Assembly: GCA_963729365.1 (NCBI GenBank)
Contig: CAVSNQ010000013.1
Location: 558,001-622,000 of the forward strand
Reading direction: 5' to 3'
Length of the DNA stretch: 64,000 nucleotides
Origin: JASHPR01 sp963729365
Lineage (GTDB): Bacteria > Actinomycetota > Actinomycetes > Streptosporangiales > Streptosporangiaceae
Made by a program: the position numbers and the translations under genes. Positions 62,459 through 64,000 of the stretch are shown here, piece after piece. The notes beneath the pieces are model-generated. The model made no database searches and had not been told where the DNA came from. It was given only the letters and a program-made list of their open reading frames with translations. The number at the start of each line of letters is the position of its first letter. Within the stretch, counting starts at the first letter, position 1.

Positions 62459-63516
62459 AGGGCCCATCGCGCGCCCAGGCGCGCGGCGTCCTCGAGACCA
62501 TCCGGGCCGGCCATGTCCCGGCGCGGGCGCTGGCGATCGCCGACAGCCGGGCCGTGGTCCGGTCGCTGTTCCTGGCCTCCGCCGTCCGGATCGGCCTGCT
62601 CGACGGCCTGCGCGAGGACCGCGCGGGCCGCCAGGGCCTAAGCGTCGCCGAGATCGCGGCCCAGACGGGGTGCCTGCGGTTCGAGCGCTTGCGGGCCTGG
62701 CTCGACGTCGGCACCGAGCTCGGCGAGATCTCTCAGCGCCGCGGCCGCTACCGGCTGCGCGGCCGCCGGGCGCGGGCGATCGCGGCCGGCGACACGCTGC
62801 TGCGCGCCCACTACCGGTCGATCCTGGACTACCAGGCCGGCCCCTACGACGACCTGGAGGCCCTGCTCCGCTCCGGGCCCGGCGACGGCCGCGCCGACGT
62901 GGACCGCTACGCCGAGGACATCGCCCAGGTGTCGACGGCGGCCACCCCGTTCATCGCCTCGTACCTGACCCGGGTCATCGGCGCCGCCCGCCCGGCCAGA
63001 ATCCTCGACGTGGGCTGTGGCACCGCGGTGTACTCCAAGATCGCCGCAGGGACCGACCCGCTGGTGTTCGTCGACGGCATCGACCTGTCCCAGGCCGTGG
63101 TGGACGCGGCCCGCGCCGAGCTTCGCAGCGCAGGCCTGGACGACCGGATCCGGCTGCACGTCGGGGACGTCCGCCGCTGGGCGCCCGGGTCCGGCATCCG
63201 CTACGACCTCGTCCTGCTGCTCAACAACGTCTACTACTTCCCGCCCGGGGAGCGGACCGCGCTGTACCGGCAGCTCGGCGGCCTGCTCAGCGAGGCGGGG
63301 CAGCTGGTCGTGGCCACGCAGACCACGCCGGGTTCCATCGCCGCCGCGCACCTGAACTTCATGCTCACCTGCCAGGCGGGCGCGGCCGCGCTCCCCCGGC
63401 CGGGCGAGCTCGAGGCCGACCTGTCCAGCGCGGGATTCGAGATCACCGACATCCAGCCGATCGTGCCCACCGAGCCGTTCGTGGCGATCGCGGCCACCCG
63501 TCCCGGCGTGCCCTGA
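62455..63516 (+). CDS. Class I SAM-dependent methyltransferase
   Basis: A 353-residue methyltransferase. The N-terminal 100 residues are a helical winged-helix-like dimerisation region (SRAVVRSLFLASAVRIGLL, IAAQTGCLRFERLRAWLDV). The SAM site is ARILDVGCGTAVYSKIAA, with the acidic VDGIDLSQAVVD and a later LLLNNVYYFPPGERTALY. This layout is common in natural-product C- or O-methyltransferases. It starts at GTG 62455, overlapping the stop of the ferritin-like/DUF362 gene. The next gene, DpgC-like, begins 46 bp later on the same strand. Confidence 0.88.
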   Translation: MKGPSRAQARGVLETIRAGHVPARALAIADSRAVVRSLFLASAVRIGLLDGLREDRAGRQGLSVAEIAAQTGCLRFERLRAWLDVGTELGEISQRRGRYRLRGRRARAIAAGDTLLRAHYRSILDYQAGPYDDLEALLRSGPGDGRADVDRYAEDIAQVSTAATPFIASYLTRVIGAARPARILDVGCGTAVYSKIAAGTDPLVFVDGIDLSQAVVDAARAELRSAGLDDRIRLHVGDVRRWAPGSGIRYDLVLLLNNVYYFPPGERTALYRQLGGLLSEAGQLVVATQTTPGSIAAAHLNFMLTCQAGAAALPRPGELEADLSSAGFEITDIQPIVPTEPFVAIAATRPGVP

Positions 63517-63562
63517 GGGGCCTGGTCTTCCGGTCCGGGCGGGGGCCGGTGATGATGGTCGG

Positions 63563-64000
63563 ATGACCACGGCTCATTTTCCGGCCGGGCTGATCGAGCG
63601 CGCCGGGCTTTCCGCACCCGACGTGGCGGACTGGGCGGCATCGGCACCGGCAACGGGCGGACCGTTCGGGCCCGTGGCCGAGGCCGTCAGCGCCTTCCTG
63701 GTGCGCGGGCAGGGGCTTGTCGGGCGCCTGCCCGCACCCGCTCGCGGCACGCCCGACGAGCGGGCCGCTCGTCAGGCCGTCACCGGGATGATGAACGGTG
63801 CCCGGGATGCGTTCCTGCGCTCGCACGCGGCCGAGCTGTACGACGCGCTGACCGACCACTGCACCAGGCCGCTCCGGGTGGAGGAACTCGTCTACGAGGC
63901 CGCCGTGGCGTTCCCCGGGCTGGTGCCCACGCTCGCGGAGATGGACGCCGAGCGCGGCCGGATGCTGGCCGACAAGGAAGGCATCGAGTTCGCCCAGGGC
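63563..64000 (+). CDS. DpgC-like enoyl-CoA hydratase/isomerase family protein (5' part, runs off window)
   Basis: 146 codons are visible up to the right edge. The region AELYDALTDHCTRPLRVEEL, then VPTLAEMDAERGRMLADKEG and IEFAQG, resembles the helical N-terminal extension of DpgC, the cofactor-free dioxygenase that makes 3,5-dihydroxyphenylglyoxylate from its CoA ester. The crotonase core would follow outside the window. Assignment to true DpgC versus a broader relative cannot be made here. Its position after a methyltransferase and a diiron fusion suggests an aromatic amino-acid or similar biosynthetic locus continuing to the right. Confidence 0.65.
   Translation, partial: MTTAHFPAGLIERAGLSAPDVADWAASAPATGGPFGPVAEAVSAFLVRGQGLVGRLPAPARGTPDERAARQAVTGMMNGARDAFLRSHAAELYDALTDHCTRPLRVEELVYEAAVAFPGLVPTLAEMDAERGRMLADKEGIEFAQG

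Noticed and set aside
1..64000. Search by eye for tRNA, rRNA, riboswitches and replication origins
   Set aside because: No cloverleaf arm sequences, rRNA cores, DnaA-box clusters or recognisable riboswitch cores were found; a covariance-model scan would be decisive.

Overview
The window is very GC-rich and strongly coding-biased. It reads as a chromosomal segment of a filamentous, soil-type actinomycete, possibly near Streptosporangiales or Catenulisporales. Pointers are an F420-type (Ddn) protein, DUF6256- and DUF2207-like membrane proteins, many GTG starts, several STAND-type regulators (HTH or LuxR plus ATPase plus TPR) and an actinobacterial arsenic operon. The order is an inference. No rRNA, tRNA, CRISPR array or intact insertion sequence was seen.

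Layout. 1-8256: partial methyltransferase, Ddn-type protein, acyl-CoA synthetase, HTH-STAND regulator, membrane proteins. 8253-14101: envelope and sugar block (two GT2 enzymes, UDP-glucuronate decarboxylase-like protein, patatin, acyltransferase, epimerase) containing a truncated nucleotide-sugar dehydrogenase. 14180-16915: lgt (3' end tandemly duplicated) and a DUF885 protein. 16946-23874: overlapping operon of CoA ligase, SDR and O-methyltransferase, divergent from a large LuxR-STAND regulator. 23878-31920: ROK sugar kinase, HesB-like protein, frameshifted B3/B4 protein, a divergent dehydrogenase and IlvD/Edd dehydratase pair, and an MFS exporter with its MerR regulator. 31966-37045: transporters, amidase, response regulator and several gene remnants. 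37102-41966: a divergent cytochrome oxidase operon. 42315-46541: OmpR-type two-component pair, then an arsenic locus. 46628-51375: mostly decayed genes with a NarL-type kinase and an aldo-keto reductase. 51372-53339: secreted beta-helix protein. 54072-58644: a tightly coupled operon of a CHAT protease/NB-ARC/TPR protein, a zinc-ribbon protein and a DUF6734 protein. 59027-64000: pseudo-nitrilase, ferritin-like/DUF362 fusion, methyltransferase and a partial DpgC-like enzyme, resembling the edge of a biosynthetic locus.

The most interesting candidate for an undescribed system is the CHAT/NB-ARC/TPR, zinc-ribbon and DUF6734 operon. Its large gene also changes base composition exactly at the CHAT to NB-ARC linker. 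Other notable points are a cytochrome oxidase subunit I lacking the canonical D- and K-channel residues and linked to a CuA-like cupredoxin, and the ferritin-like/DUF362 fusion beside a DpgC-like gene. About eleven truncated or internally deleted genes point to local genome decay or assembly artefacts.
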